From: Rubrobacter sp.
GTDB lineage: Bacteria > Actinomycetota > Rubrobacteria > Rubrobacterales > Rubrobacteraceae
Length of the DNA: 38,217 bases
Reading direction: 5' to 3'
Assembly (NCBI GenBank): GCA_016781705.1
Contig: JADDPV010000147.1
Location: 1-38,217 of the forward strand
Position numbers and translations under genes: made by a program. Under the pieces are notes generated by a model. It saw only the letters and a list, made by a program, of their open reading frames with translations, was not told the DNA's origin and did no database searches. Shown here in pieces: positions 1-9,160 of the stretch. Within the stretch, counting starts at the first letter, position 1, and every line of letters starts with the position of its first letter.

Positions 1-1
1 C

Positions 2-397
2 GTCTGGCGCAACGCCGCCGGCTTCGATCCCTCGCGGGCTAGCTTCTCGACCTGGGTCCACCGCGTAACCCGCAACCGCGCCACCGACCTCGCGCGCCGC
101 CGGCGGGCTCGCGTGAGGACCGTGGCCCCGGTGCCCGACGACGCCCTCCCCGGCGAGGAGAACGACGCCGCCGAGGAGGTCCTGCGCGGCTTCGACGTGG
201 TGGGCGTGCTCTCGAAGCTCTCGCCCGAGCACCGGGAGGTCCTCGTGCTCGCCTACTTCGGCGGGCTCTCGCAGCGCGAGATCTCCACCCGCACCAACAC
301 CCCTTTGGGCACGATCAAGAGCCGCACCACCGCGGCCCTGCGCACCGCTCGCAAGCGCCTCGAAGAACGCTCCCCAAGGAGCCGCGAGGATGGATAG
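2..397 (+). CDS. ECF-family RNA polymerase sigma factor (5' truncated by window edge)
   Basis: The frame is open from base 2 (VWRNAAGFDPSRASFSTWVHRVTRNRATDLARRRRAR...), typical sigma region 2. It continues into the region 4 helix-turn-helix (LSPEHREVLVLAYFGGLSQREISTRTNTPLGTIKSRTTAALRTARKRL). Confidence 0.95.
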   Translation, partial: VWRNAAGFDPSRASFSTWVHRVTRNRATDLARRRRARVRTVAPVPDDALPGEENDAAEEVLRGFDVVGVLSKLSPEHREVLVLAYFGGLSQREISTRTNTPLGTIKSRTTAALRTARKRLEERSPRSREDG

Positions 398-1118
398 CAG
401 GGACTACCCTGGAGCGGAGCACCGCGGGATCCGGGACCTCATGCTCGGACCCTACGTACTGGGTGCCCTGGGCTCGGACGAGGAGCGCGAGGTCGAGCGG
501 CACCTGCAACGGTGCCCCGCGTGCCGCCAAGAGGAGCGCCGCCTGCGCGAGACCCACGAGCGGCTCGCCGGGGCCGCCATAGCCAACGCCGCCGCGCCCC
601 CGCGCCTCAAGGAGCGCGTCCTCACCTCTCTACCCCCCCGAAGCGAGGACAGAGCGCCCGGCGGCGGGAGGGTGTCGTCCTCCCGGCCCGTACGCGGCGC
701 GGTCGCGGTGGCGGCGCTGTTGGTCCTCGCGCTGGTGGCGGCATACTACTACTCGGCCGGGAGCCTCGACCCTGCGGCGGAGACCGCGGCCCTGGCGCCG
801 ACAGGGCTCGCGCCGGACGCGGGCGGGGAGCTGGAGGTGAGGGCTTCGGGCGTGGGCGCGGAGGCCGACCTCGAGGTCTGGGGCTTGCCCGCAACGGGCC
901 CGAACGAATACTATGAGCTGTGGTTCGGCCGGGAGGAGGGGCGTGTCAGCGCGGGCACGTTCACCGTGGACGCCGAGGGGCGGGGCAGGCTATCCACGAC
1001 GTGCCCAGAGGTGGCCGGCGGCTACCGGCGCGTCGGCGTCACCCTGGAGAGGTTCCCCGAGGAGCCGCGCCGCGACGGGGCGAAGGTGGTACTCGGCGGC
1101 GAGTTGCGGGATACGTAA
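390..1118 (+). CDS. Anti-sigma factor, RskA/zinc-finger type
   Basis: Overlaps the end of the sigma gene. N-terminal HxxxCxxC (RHLQRCPACRQE), a single TM segment (VAVAALLVLALVAAYYY) and an extracellular RskA-like domain (YYELWFGREEGRVSAGTFTVDAEGRG). Confidence 0.9.
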   Translation: MDSRDYPGAEHRGIRDLMLGPYVLGALGSDEEREVERHLQRCPACRQEERRLRETHERLAGAAIANAAAPPRLKERVLTSLPPRSEDRAPGGGRVSSSRPVRGAVAVAALLVLALVAAYYYSAGSLDPAAETAALAPTGLAPDAGGELEVRASGVGAEADLEVWGLPATGPNEYYELWFGREEGRVSAGTFTVDAEGRGRLSTTCPEVAGGYRRVGVTLERFPEEPRRDGAKVVLGGELRDT

Positions 1119-1145
1119 GAGCGGAACGATGGGGGAGGGGTACGG

Positions 1146-2023
1146 ATGGTGGCGGACGGCGGCGCGAACCTTGAGTGGGTCGAGTGGGGGAGGGGCGACG
1201 CCCCACGCGTGGCCCTGCTCGTCCACGGCCTCACGGGGCGGGCCGAGGCCTTCGAGGCCCTGGTCGAGGAGCTCGACCCGGCAGGGGGGCGCATCCCCGG
1301 TGGGGCCTGGCGCTTCCTCGCGCCGGACCTGCGCGGACGGGGGGCTTCGAGGGGCATGACCGAAGGCGAGGGCGGCATCCCGGAGCACGCGCGCGACCTG
1401 CTGGCGCTGCTGGACCGGGAGGGGTTGGAGAAGGTCGTCTTCGTCGGGCACTCGCTGGGGGCCATGATCGGGGTCCACCTCGCCGCCGAGCACCCCGAGC
1501 GCCTCTCCGGCCTCGTCCTCGTGGACGGCGGCGCGGACTTAACGGAGGGTATACGAGCCCTGACCTCGCCGGCCGTCGAGCGCCTGGAGCAGTCTTACTC
1601 GTCCCGCGAGGCCTACGTCGAGCACGTCAGGAGCCTCCCCATCTGGTCGGGGACCGCTGGGACGAGCGCCTGGAGCGCTACTTTGCCGGGGACGTGTACG
1701 AGGAGAACGTCGAGTGGCATCCGCTGGCGGACAGGGACGCCGTCCGGTGCGACGGCGAGAAGCTCACCGGCTTCCCGCTGAACGAGCGGCACCCGGAGAT
1801 ACGGTGCCCCACCCTCGTCCTGCTCTCCACGGTCGGCCTGCTGAACCCCGAGGAGGGCTTCATACTGCCCCCCGAAGAGGCCCGCCGCATGGAGCGAGTC
1901 ATCCCAGACTGCGACCTGGTCGAGGTCGAGAACACCAACCACTACGATGTCCTCTACTCCGCGCCAGAGACCACGGTCGAGGCGGTGCGCGCCTTTCTGG
2001 CGCGGATGGCCGGGGCTTCTTAG
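1146..2023 (+). pseudogene. Alpha/beta hydrolase with one frameshift near 1640-1655
   Basis: Frame 0 encodes VALLVHGLTGRAEAFEALVEEL...VVFVGHSLGAMIGVHLA. Frame 2 carries the C-terminal half WDERLERYFAGDVYEENVEWHPLAD...NTNHYDVLYSAPETTVEAVRAFLA. One missing base near 1645 would restore a single ORF. Confidence 0.85.
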
Positions 2024-2089
2024 GCTCGGAAGACCCGCAGTTTTGGGGCGCGGGGTGGGACCCGAGAGCGCGTCCCGTATACTCGTCCC

Positions 2090-4267
2090 ATGAGGCTCAT
2101 AGTCGCGGAGAAGCCGTCGGTCGGTCGGGACATCGCCCGCTCCCTGGGGACGCACCGCAAGCAGAAGGGCTCCCTCGCCGGGGAGGGTTGGACCGTCACG
2201 TGGGCGTTGGGGCACCTCGCGCAGCTCGCCCCACCAGATGCCTACGGCGAGAGGTACAAGAAGTGGCGCCTGGAGACCCTGCCCGTGCTCCCCGAGAGGT
2301 TCGAGGTCAGGGTCAACGCGAAGACCCGCGAGCAGTTCGGGGTCGTCAAGAAGCTCATGCAGGACCCGTCCGTGACCGAGGTGGTCAACGCGTGCGACGC
2401 CGGGCGGGAAGGTGAGCTCATCTTCTCCTACCTCTACGAGTTGTCCGGCTGCAAGAAGCCCGTCCTGCGGCTCTGGATCTCCTCCCTGACCCTCGAGGCG
2501 ATACGGGCCGGCTTCGCCTCTCTGCGCGACGGACGCGCGATGAAGCCCCTCGAAGACGCGGCGAGGAGCCGCGGCGAGGCCGACTGGATCGTGGGCATGA
2601 ACGCTACCCGCGCCTACTCCACCAGGTTCGGGAGCCCTGGCAACGTCCTCTCCGTCGGTCGCGTCCAGACCCCGACCCTCAAGCTCCTCGTGGACCGCGA
2701 AGCGGAGATCGAAGCCTTCCAGCCCGAGAAGTTCTGGACCGTCTACGCCCGCTTCGCCCGCGAAGGCGCTACCTACGACGGAGTCTGGTTCAAGGGCAAG
2801 GAGAACCGCCTCAAGGAGAAGGAAGCCGCCGAGGAGATAGCCGGAAAGGTGCGCGGCGGCACGGGCGTCGTAAAGAAAGCGGAGAAGAAGGTTGCCTCGG
2901 AGAGGCCGCCGCTCCTCTACGACCTCACCGAGCTGCAGCGCAACGCCAACGCGAAGTTCGGCTTCACCGCCGAGCGTACGCTCAAGGCGGCGCAGGCGCT
3001 CTACGAGGAGCGGAAGCTCATCACCTACCCCCGCACCTCCAGTCGCTACCTCACGAAGGACGTCATCCCCACGCTGAAGAAGCGCGTCGAGGCCGCGGGC
3101 GCGCTCCCCGCGCTTTCGGCGTTCGCCGAAAGTCTGTTGGCGCTACCGAAACTTCCCATCTCCGGACGCGTCGTGGACGACTCAAAGGTCACGGACCACC
3201 ACGCGATCGTCCCGACGAACAAAAAGGCTGCCGGGGAGCTGCCACCGGACGAGGCGAAGGTCTACGATCTCGTGGCGCGACGCTTCCTGGCGGTCTTCTT
3301 CCCGGCGGCCCGCTTCGAGAACACGACCGTCGTCACCGAGGCGCGTGGGGAGACCTTTCTCTCGCGCGGGAGGGTCGTGCTGGAGGCGGGGTGGCGGGCG
3401 TTGTATCCGGACGGGGTCGGCGGCAAGAGGGAGAAGGAGCCGCCCGTGCTGCCGCCCGTGGAGGTCGGACAGGAGTGGGTGGTGGCGAAGGTCGCGGTCA
3501 AGGAGGGGGAGACGAAGCCGCCGCCGCGCTACTCGGAGTCGGCGCTGCTAGGGGCGATGGAGACGGCGGGGAGGCTTGTCGAGGACGAGGAGTTGCGGCA
3601 GGCGATGAAGGACTCGGGGCTCGGGACGCCGGCGACGCGGGCGGCGACCATAGAGCGGCTGGTGGGGGTCGGGTATCTGGCGCGGGAGAAGAAAGTGCTC
3701 GTACCGACGGAGAAGGGGCGCGCCCTGATCGGGCTGCTGGGAGAGAGCCCCATCGCCTCGCCCGAGCTGACCGCGCGCTGGGAGGAACGCCTCGCGAAGA
3801 TGGAGCGCGGCGCCGACGGCGAAGCCCGCCGCCTCTTCGTCTCCGACATCAAACGCTTCGCCACCGCCCTCGTCGAGGAGGTGCGCAACAAGGAGGGGGA
3901 GAAGGTCGCCGCCCCCGCGAAAGCGCGCGCGGGACGCCGTACCGGATCCGGCTCGAACGGCGCCGCGACCGCGGGCGAGCCCCTGGGCGCGTGCCCCAGA
4001 TGCGGCGCGCCGGTGGTGGAGACGAAAAAGGCTTATGGCTGCTCGGCGTGGAAGACCGGCTGCAAGTTCGCCATCTGGAAGACGGTATCCGGTAAGCGGG
4101 TGACGGCCGCGCAGGCGAGACAACTCCTCACGAAGGGCCGCACCGGGCAGCTGAAGGGCTTCAAGAGCAAGGCCGGCAAGCCCTACTCCGCTGCGCTCGT
4201 CCTGGACGGGGAGCACAGGGTCAGGCTGGAGTTTGGGGACACTGGCGGGTCCTATCGCTCTGTATAA
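2090..4267 (+). CDS. topB: DNA topoisomerase III (type IA)
   Basis: Toprim motifs (MRLIVAEKPSVGRDIA, CDAGREGELIFSYLYE), active-site Tyr context LITYPRTSSRYL, C-terminal zinc ribbon CPRCGAPVVETKKAYGCSAWKTGCKFAIWK. Confidence 0.95.
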   Translation: MRLIVAEKPSVGRDIARSLGTHRKQKGSLAGEGWTVTWALGHLAQLAPPDAYGERYKKWRLETLPVLPERFEVRVNAKTREQFGVVKKLMQDPSVTEVVNACDAGREGELIFSYLYELSGCKKPVLRLWISSLTLEAIRAGFASLRDGRAMKPLEDAARSRGEADWIVGMNATRAYSTRFGSPGNVLSVGRVQTPTLKLLVDREAEIEAFQPEKFWTVYARFAREGATYDGVWFKGKENRLKEKEAAEEIAGKVRGGTGVVKKAEKKVASERPPLLYDLTELQRNANAKFGFTAERTLKAAQALYEERKLITYPRTSSRYLTKDVIPTLKKRVEAAGALPALSAFAESLLALPKLPISGRVVDDSKVTDHHAIVPTNKKAAGELPPDEAKVYDLVARRFLAVFFPAARFENTTVVTEARGETFLSRGRVVLEAGWRALYPDGVGGKREKEPPVLPPVEVGQEWVVAKVAVKEGETKPPPRYSESALLGAMETAGRLVEDEELRQAMKDSGLGTPATRAATIERLVGVGYLAREKKVLVPTEKGRALIGLLGESPIASPELTARWEERLAKMERGADGEARRLFVSDIKRFATALVEEVRNKEGEKVAAPAKARAGRRTGSGSNGAATAGEPLGACPRCGAPVVETKKAYGCSAWKTGCKFAIWKTVSGKRVTAAQARQLLTKGRTGQLKGFKSKAGKPYSAALVLDGEHRVRLEFGDTGGSYRSV

Positions 4268-4398
4268 GGTGGCTCACCGGGTGGTAAGCGCAGGTTAGAA
4301 CCCAAGACTGATGCTGGTAAACGAACTATTAACTGTTGCTGACGTTACGGGACGCTGCCAGGCGCTTCTCCAGATCGACTCCCGGTAACCACCTGCCA

Positions 4399-4418
4399 CG
4401 CTCGTCGATCGACGAGCG
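4399..4418. promoter_or_regulatory. Perfect 20-bp palindrome CGCTCGTCGATCGACGAGCG, possible operator
   Basis: Read directly; 10-bp arms with no spacer, in the topB to oxidoreductase intergenic region. No T-tract follows. Confidence 0.5.
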
Positions 4419-4566
4419 CGGCGAACGTTGCTAGTCTGTGCCTTCGCAGAGGCATTGTCGGGAGGCGCGGTCGCTGGACTGTGCGCGCTAGAGGTCCAAG
4501 GGAGGAGCCGGGTTGTGATCCGCCCGGTAGTCCTTCCTCCGTCGGGCGGTTACACTCCGTAGCCGT

Positions 4567-5808
4567 ATGAAGGTCATCATCGTAGGGGCCGGGCTGGCCG
4601 GCCTGACATGTGCAAAGGTGTTGATGGAGCGTGGCGCCGAGGTCTCCGTCTTCGAGGCGTCCGACGGGGTCGGCGGCCGCGTGCGCACCGACGAGCGCGA
4701 CGGTTTCCTCCTCGACCGGGGCTTCCAGGTGTACTTCACCGCTTATCCCGCGGCCAGGCGGCACCTGGACCACGCGGCGCTGGACTTGAGGGCGTTCGAC
4801 CCCGGCGCTGTCGTTCGCCGGGGCCGCGAGGCGAGCGTACTCTCGGACCCTTTGCGCGACCCCGCGGCGCTTGTGCCCTCGCTCCTCTCCAGCGCGGCGA
4901 CCTTCGGCGACAAGGTCACGACCCTCGCGCGCGCGGTGGCCTCCTCGACGGAGAGGGCCGAGTCCGCCAGCGCGACGGACGGCGGCGCCGACGCGTCGAG
5001 CCTCGAGTACCTGCGGGCCAGCGGCTTCTCCGAGGGGTTCATAGACGACTTTTTCCGGCCGTTCTACGGCGGCATCTTCCTGGACCGCTCGCTCTCTACC
5101 TCCGCGCGCGTCTTGCGCTTCACGTTCAGGATGCTCGCAGCGGGCAGGACCTGCGTGCCGGCGCGCGGCATCGGCGAGATCCCCGAACAGCTCGCCTCCC
5201 GCCTCCCGCTCGACGCCGCTCGCACGGACAGCCCCGTCGAGGAGCTCCTGCGGGACGCCGGCCGGGTTGCTGGCGTAAGGACCCCCGGCGGTGACGAGCA
5301 CGAGGCCGATGCCGTGGTGGTGGCGCCGGAGGCGGGGCGGCTCGCGGGGGTTCCTGCCCCGGAGGAGTCGGTGGGGCAGGTGTGCGCCTACTACGCCGCG
5401 CAGAGGTTAAATGGCGGGAGGAAGATCCTGCTAAACGCCGACGCGGGCGGGTTCGTGAACAACGCCGTGGAGATAAGCGCCGTCGCCCCGTCGTACGCGC
5501 CCCACGGGCAAAGCCTCCTCAACGTCGTCGCCCTGGAGGGTTTCGAGCTCTCGGACGAGGAGGTCTTTCGCCGCGGCGTCGAGGACATCAGCTCGTGGTT
5601 TCCGGAGGCCGACCTCGCGCCGCTCGCCGTCTACCGCGTCCCCTACGCCCAGTTCGTCCAGCCGCCGGGCATCCACGACGGTCTGCCGGGGAACCGCACC
5701 GAGACGCCAGGGCTGTTCGTCGCCGGGGAGTACACGGAGGACTCCTCGATAAACGGCTCGATGCTCTCCGGGGAGAAGGCTGCTCTGGAGGTTCTTGGTG
5801 AACGCTAA
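4567..5808 (+). CDS. NAD(P)/FAD-dependent oxidoreductase (phytoene desaturase/protoporphyrinogen oxidase-like)
   Basis: N-terminal Rossmann motif MKVIIVGAGLAGLTCAKVLMERGAEVSVFEASDGVGGRVRTD and C-terminal FAD motif GLFVAGEYTEDSSINGSMLSGEKAA. Confidence 0.9.
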   Translation: MKVIIVGAGLAGLTCAKVLMERGAEVSVFEASDGVGGRVRTDERDGFLLDRGFQVYFTAYPAARRHLDHAALDLRAFDPGAVVRRGREASVLSDPLRDPAALVPSLLSSAATFGDKVTTLARAVASSTERAESASATDGGADASSLEYLRASGFSEGFIDDFFRPFYGGIFLDRSLSTSARVLRFTFRMLAAGRTCVPARGIGEIPEQLASRLPLDAARTDSPVEELLRDAGRVAGVRTPGGDEHEADAVVVAPEAGRLAGVPAPEESVGQVCAYYAAQRLNGGRKILLNADAGGFVNNAVEISAVAPSYAPHGQSLLNVVALEGFELSDEEVFRRGVEDISSWFPEADLAPLAVYRVPYAQFVQPPGIHDGLPGNRTETPGLFVAGEYTEDSSINGSMLSGEKAALEVLGER

Positions 5809-6556
5809 GAACGGGCAGGTCCCGGCGCTGAAGATAGAGGGTTTGAAGAAGACCTACTCGAACGGGCTCGTGGCGCTGGATGGGCTCTCTCTGGAGGTTG
5901 GGGCCGGCCGGTTCTTTGGTCTGCTCGGGCCGAACGGGGCGGGGAAGACGACGCTCATCAACGCGGTGGTCAGCCTGGCGCGCCCGGACGAGGGGAAGGT
6001 CGAGGTCTTCGGGAGGGACGCCTACCGGGAGTTCCGGGAGGCGCGGCGCATGATCGGGTTGTCGCCGCAGGAGATCAACCTGGACAAGTTCCTCACCGTG
6101 GAGGAGACGCTGCTCTACCACGCCGGCTACTATGGGGTGCCCAGGGACAAGGCCAGAGACAGGGCCGTGGAGCTCCTGGAGCGGTTCGCGCTGGTGGAGA
6201 AGCGCAAGGATCGGGTGAACACCCTCTCGGGCGGGATGAAGCGGCGGGTGATGTTCGCCCGCGCCCTGATGCACGACCCGAAGGTGCTCTTCCTGGACGA
6301 GCCGACGGCCGGGGTGGACGTGGAGCTGCGGCACTCGCTCTGGGAGTACATCCAGGAGTTGAACCACGCGGGGTTGACGATCCTCCTGACGACGCATTAT
6401 CTGGAGGAGGCCGAGGAGCTGTGCGAGGAGGTCGCGCTGTTAACCGGCGGCAAGATAGTCGCCCAGGACACGAGCGCGGGCCTCAAGGAGCGGTTCGGGG
6501 CGAAGAGCATCGAGGAGGTCTACCTCAAGGCGGTGGGGCGTGCTGCTGAGCGGTAG
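5795..6556 (+). CDS. ABC transporter ATP-binding protein
   Basis: Walker A GPNGAGKTT, signature LSGGMKRR, Walker B VLFLDEPTAGVD. Overlaps the upstream and downstream genes. Confidence 0.95.
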   Translation: MVNAKNGQVPALKIEGLKKTYSNGLVALDGLSLEVGAGRFFGLLGPNGAGKTTLINAVVSLARPDEGKVEVFGRDAYREFREARRMIGLSPQEINLDKFLTVEETLLYHAGYYGVPRDKARDRAVELLERFALVEKRKDRVNTLSGGMKRRVMFARALMHDPKVLFLDEPTAGVDVELRHSLWEYIQELNHAGLTILLTTHYLEEAEELCEEVALLTGGKIVAQDTSAGLKERFGAKSIEEVYLKAVGRAAER

Positions 6557-7307
6557 GCCGTTCCTGACGCTGCTCCGGCGCGAGGTCCTGCGCTTCACCC
6601 GCGTGTGGATCCAGACGCTCATCCCGTCGCTCCTGACGTCGCTCCTGTACCTGGTGGTCTTTGGCGTCGCCTTGGGCGGGCGCATCCGCGAGGTGGACGG
6701 CGTCCCCTACCTGGAGTACATCCTGCCGGGGGTGGCACTGATGAGCCTGATCACGGGCTCGCAAATGAACTCCAGTTGGTCGGTCTTCGACGCCAAGCGC
6801 GAGCGGTACATCGACGAGATCCTCATCAGCCCGATGGGCGACTGGCAGATAGCCCTCGCCTACTCTTTGGGCGGGACCTTGCGGGGCGTCGTCATGGGCC
6901 TCGGGGTCTTCGCCGTGGGGGCGCCGTTCGTCGGGGTGAGCATCGCGCACCCGGGGTTGTTGTTGCTGATCGCGTTTCTCTCGTCCTTCGCTTTCGCCTC
7001 CCTCGGGACGATGGTGGGCGCTCTGGCGACGCACATAGACCACGTCTCGCTCCTGACGAACGTGGTGATACAGCCGCTGGCTTTCTTGGGGGGCGTGTTC
7101 TACTCGGTGGAGATGTTGCCCCCGTTCCTGCGCGTGGCGACGCTGTTCGACCCGATCTTCCACATGGTGGACGCCACCCGCTACGCGACGCTTCAGACCT
7201 CCGACCTCAACCCCTACCCGACGCTCGTGGTGGTCTTCCTCCTCGCTACCCTCGCCTTTTCGGGCGCCTGGTGGGCCATAAGCAGGGGGCCGAATCTCCG
7301 CTACTGA
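6540..7307 (+). CDS. ABC-2 type transporter permease
   Basis: Multi-TM protein (LTLLRREVLRFTRVWIQTLIPSLLTSLLYLVVFGVALGG...) with an ABC-2 C-terminus (QPLAFLGGVFYSVEMLPPFLRVATLFDPIFHMVDATRYA). Confidence 0.92.
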   Translation: MLLSGRPFLTLLRREVLRFTRVWIQTLIPSLLTSLLYLVVFGVALGGRIREVDGVPYLEYILPGVALMSLITGSQMNSSWSVFDAKRERYIDEILISPMGDWQIALAYSLGGTLRGVVMGLGVFAVGAPFVGVSIAHPGLLLLIAFLSSFAFASLGTMVGALATHIDHVSLLTNVVIQPLAFLGGVFYSVEMLPPFLRVATLFDPIFHMVDATRYATLQTSDLNPYPTLVVVFLLATLAFSGAWWAISRGPNLRY

Positions 7308-7362
7308 GACAACGGGTCCGGCGAAGGCCGGCGCGGCGAAGGCCTCCAACGCCTGGCCGTTC

Positions 7363-8502
7363 GTGCTGCTCGTCTTCGGGACGAGCCGGCTGTTCTTCTT
7401 CTGCGCGGGGACGCTCGCGGCGATCTTCCTGCCGTGGGCGATACCGGCCGGCTCGGTCCTGGAGCCGCCCGGGTTCCTCGACTACTGGGCGCACTGGGAC
7501 GGGGCGTGGTACGCGGAGATCGCTACCGAAGGCTACGGGGCCCGCGACCCCGCGAGCACCGCGTTCTTCCCCCTCTTCCCGATGCTCGTGAGCGTGGGCA
7601 GCGCCCTCGGCGGCGGCCCGGCCCTGTGGGGTGTGCTCGTCTCACTCGCCGCCACGCTCTTCGCGACGTACTTCGTCTACCGAGTCGCGGAGAAGCACGC
7701 GGGCGTAGGGTCCGCGCGGGCCGCGACGCTGTGCTTCTCGTTCTTCCCGACGGCGTTCTTTCTCAATGCCCCGTACACCGAGGCGCTCTTCGTGGCGTTC
7801 ACCGCCGGATCTTACTGGGCGGCGTATGTCAGGCGGGATCTCCTGCTCGCGGGCGTCCTCGGGGCGTTGGCCGCCGCGACGCGCAACCTCGGGGTGCTAC
7901 TGCTCATCCCGCTCCTCTACGAGTGGCTGCGCGCCCGGAGGGAGTTCGGGTGGCGCGGGCTCTTTGCGCTCGGGCTCGTGCCCACGGGGCTGCTGGGATA
8001 CGCGGCCTTCCTGTGGGCGCGGTTCGGGGACCCAGTGATCTTCGCCCGCCAGCAGGCCGCGTACTGGGGGCGCGAGCTGACCGACCCGGGCGATACGCTG
8101 GCGCGCGCCTGGGCCGCCGCCGCCGACGGGATGCGCTATGTCCTCGACCCCGCGACCCTGTTCGTCGAGACCGATCCCACGCCCGCGCTCTCCGCCTCGA
8201 ACACGCTCAACCTCGTCTTCCTCGCCCTCTTCCTCGTAATAATGGGCGTCGGGTTCGTCGTGTTGCCGCCGGGGCTCTCCCTGTACACCTTCGTCGTGAC
8301 GCTCTTGCCCGTGCTAACGCCGACACCGTCGTTCCCCCTGATGAGCCTGCCGCGCTTCATGCTCGGCTCCTTCCCGCTCTTCCTCGTCCTCGGCTTCGTG
8401 CTCTCGAAGAGCAGGCCCGCGCTGTACGTCTGGCTCGTAGCGAGCGGCGTCCTGGGGGCTGCCCTCACCGCGATGTTCGCGACCTGGCGCTGGGTGGCCT
8501 GA
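7363..8502 (+). CDS. Mannosyltransferase, PIG-V-like polytopic family; start uncertain
   Basis: Polytopic protein with DYWAHWDGAWYAEIATEGYGARDPASTAFFPLFPMLVSVGSALGG, resembling the PIG-V luminal-loop region. Confidence 0.75.
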   Translation: MLLVFGTSRLFFFCAGTLAAIFLPWAIPAGSVLEPPGFLDYWAHWDGAWYAEIATEGYGARDPASTAFFPLFPMLVSVGSALGGGPALWGVLVSLAATLFATYFVYRVAEKHAGVGSARAATLCFSFFPTAFFLNAPYTEALFVAFTAGSYWAAYVRRDLLLAGVLGALAAATRNLGVLLLIPLLYEWLRARREFGWRGLFALGLVPTGLLGYAAFLWARFGDPVIFARQQAAYWGRELTDPGDTLARAWAAAADGMRYVLDPATLFVETDPTPALSASNTLNLVFLALFLVIMGVGFVVLPPGLSLYTFVVTLLPVLTPTPSFPLMSLPRFMLGSFPLFLVLGFVLSKSRPALYVWLVASGVLGAALTAMFATWRWVA

Positions 8503-8680
8503 GAGGACTACGAAGACGGGAGGTCGCAGGGAACACGGCCGGGGCGATGGCCTCCCGTCCGGGCGTCCGCGCCGGGTCTTGCGCTGGCTGCGATCTCTGG
8601 ATAAATCCGCATCAATAGCAGCAAAGAGAGCTGGTTGCCTGGCAGGTTAGGACCGACCCCCCGAAGGGACGAGAAAGAGA

Positions 8681-9060
8681 ATGGGGCGAACGATGGGGGT
8701 TCTGGCGTTGGGGACACTGATCCTGGTGCTGACGGCGGGCGGCACGTTGGCGCAGGTGGGGAACTTCACTACTGCTCCGAGCAGGACCCTGGTACGCTGG
8801 AGTGCCGCGGCATCGGCGAGATAGGATACATCACCGGCTCCGAGGCGCGCGACGAGATCCGAGCCCTCGCCGGCAACAACTTCGTGAAGGCCAGGGGCGG
8901 CGAGGATCTGATGCACAGCAACGGCGGCGACCTGTTGCACGACAACGTCATGAGCAACCTCTCGGATGACGAGTTGCGCGGCGGCTGCGGCAGCGACCTG
9001 CTCGTCGACGGCAGGGGCAACGACGAGCTCAAGACCCCAGACCAGGGTGGTGAAGCTTAG
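8681..9060 (+). pseudogene. Secreted RTX/hemolysin-type calcium-binding-like protein, frameshifted after the signal peptide
   Basis: Frame 2: MGRTMGVLALGTLILVLTAGGTLAQVGNFT (signal peptide). Frame 1: GYITGSEARDEIRALAGNNFVKARGGEDLMHSNGGDLLHDN...LRGGCGSDLLVDGRGNDELK (degenerate GGxGxD repeats). Confidence 0.7.
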
Positions 9061-9160
9061 CGCCGCGCCAGGACGGCGGGGACCTAGCCCCGAGTCATCA
9101 CCGGCTGAAGAAAGCAACGGTAAGAGAACAAAGAGCAGGAGAAAGCAACCGCCCTGAAAG

